This document shows positions 6,743-7,740 of a DNA stretch of 7,740 nucleotides, in pieces. Below the pieces are notes generated by a model. The model had not been told where the DNA came from and made no database searches. It saw only the letters and a list, made by a program, of their open reading frames with translations. The stretch spans positions 6,202 to 13,941 of the forward strand of contig QIAS01000023.1 in the NCBI GenBank assembly GCA_003225615.1. The letters run 5' to 3'. Each line of letters opens with the position of its first letter. Position 1 is the first letter of the stretch. The position numbers and the translations under genes were made by a program. The DNA is from Acidobacteriota bacterium (lineage in GTDB: Bacteria; Acidobacteriota; Terriglobia; Terriglobales; Acidobacteriaceae).

Positions 6743-7740
6743 GCCCGTCCAGACTATTCATCCTGCGGCCGGTAGCGACCACATTATTAATGGTCGGCCT
6801 GCTGCTAGTGGGCATCGTCGCCTACCGTCAACTCCCGGTTTCAGCCCTGCCCGAGGTCGATTATCCGACTATTCAAGTGGTGACGTTTTATCCCGGAGCC
6901 GATCCCGAAGTAATGGCATCGTCGGTGACTGCTCCGCTCGAACGCCAGTTCGGCCAGGTTCCAAGCCTCAGCCAGATGACCTCTACGAGTTCCTTCGGGT
7001 GCTCGATCATCACGCTGCAGTTCAACCTCGACCAGAACATCGACGTTGCCGAACAACAGGTGCAGGCCGCCATAAACGCAGGCGGCACTTATTTGCCCCG
7101 AGACCTCCCGAACCCTCCCATCTATAGCAAGGTCAATCCAGCTGACGCCCCCATCCTCACCCTCGCGCTCACATCGGACACGCTCCCGCTTTCCAAGGTG
7201 GAAGATCTTGCCGACACCGCGCTGGCGCAAAAGGTTTCCCAGCTTACTGGAGTGGGTTTGGTTTCGATCAGCGGCGGCCAAAAACCGGCAGTACGGATCC
7301 AGGCGAACCCCACGGCCTTGGCTTCGAATGGTCTGAGCCTCGAGGATTTGCGGACCGCTATCGGACAGGCGAATGTCGACCAAGCCAAAGGCGTGCTCGA
7401 CGGTCCCCGCCAGGCCTACACGATTGGGGCGAACGACCAACTGGTTTCAAGCGCTCAATATCCGCCCGTGATTGTCGCCTACCGGAATGGCGCTCCCGTC
7501 CGCCTGGCGGACGTGGCCACCATAGTCGACGGAGTGGAGAACTCGAAGCAAGCCGCATGGATGAACGAAACTCCCGCCGTCATCGTCAACATCCAACGCC
7601 AGCCCGGCGCCAACATCATCAGCGTCGCAGACCGCATCAAGCGCCTGCTTCCACAACTGCAAGCGTCGTTGCCTGGCGCGGTGAAAGTTTCCATTCTCAC
7701 CGATCGTACGCAAACGATCCGCGCGTCAGTGAAAGACGTT
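6739..7740 (+). CDS. mdtB: RND multidrug efflux pump subunit, MdtB-like (5' part, runs off right edge)
   Basis: The first 334 residues of an RND transporter of the hydrophobe/amphiphile family; full members run to about 1,040 residues, so about a third is present. Residues 1-30 include [20 protein letters not shown], the first transmembrane helix with the cytoplasmic start seen in MdtB/MdtC. The porter domain follows: [34 protein letters not shown]-like [29 protein letters not shown], then [30 protein letters not shown] and [17 protein letters not shown]. These match E. coli MdtB closely and more specifically than AcrB (which has a different FPVAQYP-type start). It would export small amphiphiles with proton drive; the proton-relay residues of TM4 lie beyond the edge. 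Its ATG overlaps the mdtA-like stop, giving equal expression by coupling. An mdtC-like partner may follow outside the window. Confidence 0.95.
   Translation, partial: MSPSRLFILRPVATTLLMVGLLLVGIVAYRQLPVSALPEVDYPTIQVVTFYPGADPEVMASSVTAPLERQFGQVPSLSQMTSTSSFGCSIITLQFNLDQNIDVAEQQVQAAINAGGTYLPRDLPNPPIYSKVNPADAPILTLALTSDTLPLSKVEDLADTALAQKVSQLTGVGLVSISGGQKPAVRIQANPTALASNGLSLEDLRTAIGQANVDQAKGVLDGPRQAYTIGANDQLVSSAQYPPVIVAYRNGAPVRLADVATIVDGVENSKQAAWMNETPAVIVNIQRQPGANIISVADRIKRLLPQLQASLPGAVKVSILTDRTQTIRASVKDV

Noticed and set aside
6642..7127. Open frame of 161 codons on the plus strand
   Set aside because: Another frame spanning the mdtA-mdtB junction; both genes there are secure.
6841..7440. Open frame of 199 codons on the minus strand
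   Set aside because: It lies wholly inside the MdtB-like gene, opposite a frame with strong family motifs; an overlap artefact of GC-rich coding DNA.

Overview
The window looks like ordinary chromosomal DNA from a Gram-negative, moderately GC-rich bacterium. The sequence shows a Tat-type export signal, a secreted GH37 trehalase, an RND efflux pump with its periplasmic adaptor, and Shine-Dalgarno sites of mixed strength. The mixture of genes and the style of the proteins suggest a soil bacterium such as an Acidobacteriota member, but that is inference and no marker gene confirms it. I see no mobile element, CRISPR array, tRNA, rRNA or phage gene.

Layout. (1) 1-812, minus strand: the 5' part of a Tat-exported M24 (Xaa-Pro) peptidase that runs off the left edge; it has a perfect TATAAT -10 box and a strong GGAGGT ribosome site. 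(2) 966-1544, plus strand: a two-gene unit of a 61-residue CPXCG-type cysteine-rich protein and a YbjQ (DUF74) family protein, 24 bases apart. (3) 1554-5257, minus strand: a trehalase followed by a polytopic GT-C/GT39-like glycosyltransferase, probably one operon. This unit converges on ybjQ with only 9 bases between the stop codons. (4) 5459-7740, plus strand: an efflux unit, mdtA-like adaptor then mdtB-like RND pump, coupled by an ATGA overlap; the pump gene runs off the right edge.

How the genes work together. The mdtA-mdtB pair would form the inner-membrane and periplasmic parts of a tripartite drug or bile-salt type exporter; the outer-membrane partner and any mdtC-like second pump would lie beyond the right edge. 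The trehalase would split periplasmic trehalose to glucose. The membrane glycosyltransferase behind it probably moves a sugar from a polyprenyl-phosphate donor onto an envelope acceptor, but the sequence does not show the acceptor. The small cysteine-rich and YbjQ proteins may form a metal-related pair of unknown role.

No wholly new system is evident. The points most worth a second look are the altered active-site lid of the trehalase and its apparently leaderless promoter, the trehalase-glycosyltransferase pairing, the CPXCG-YbjQ pairing, and a tiny ORF whose stop overlaps the glycosyltransferase start.
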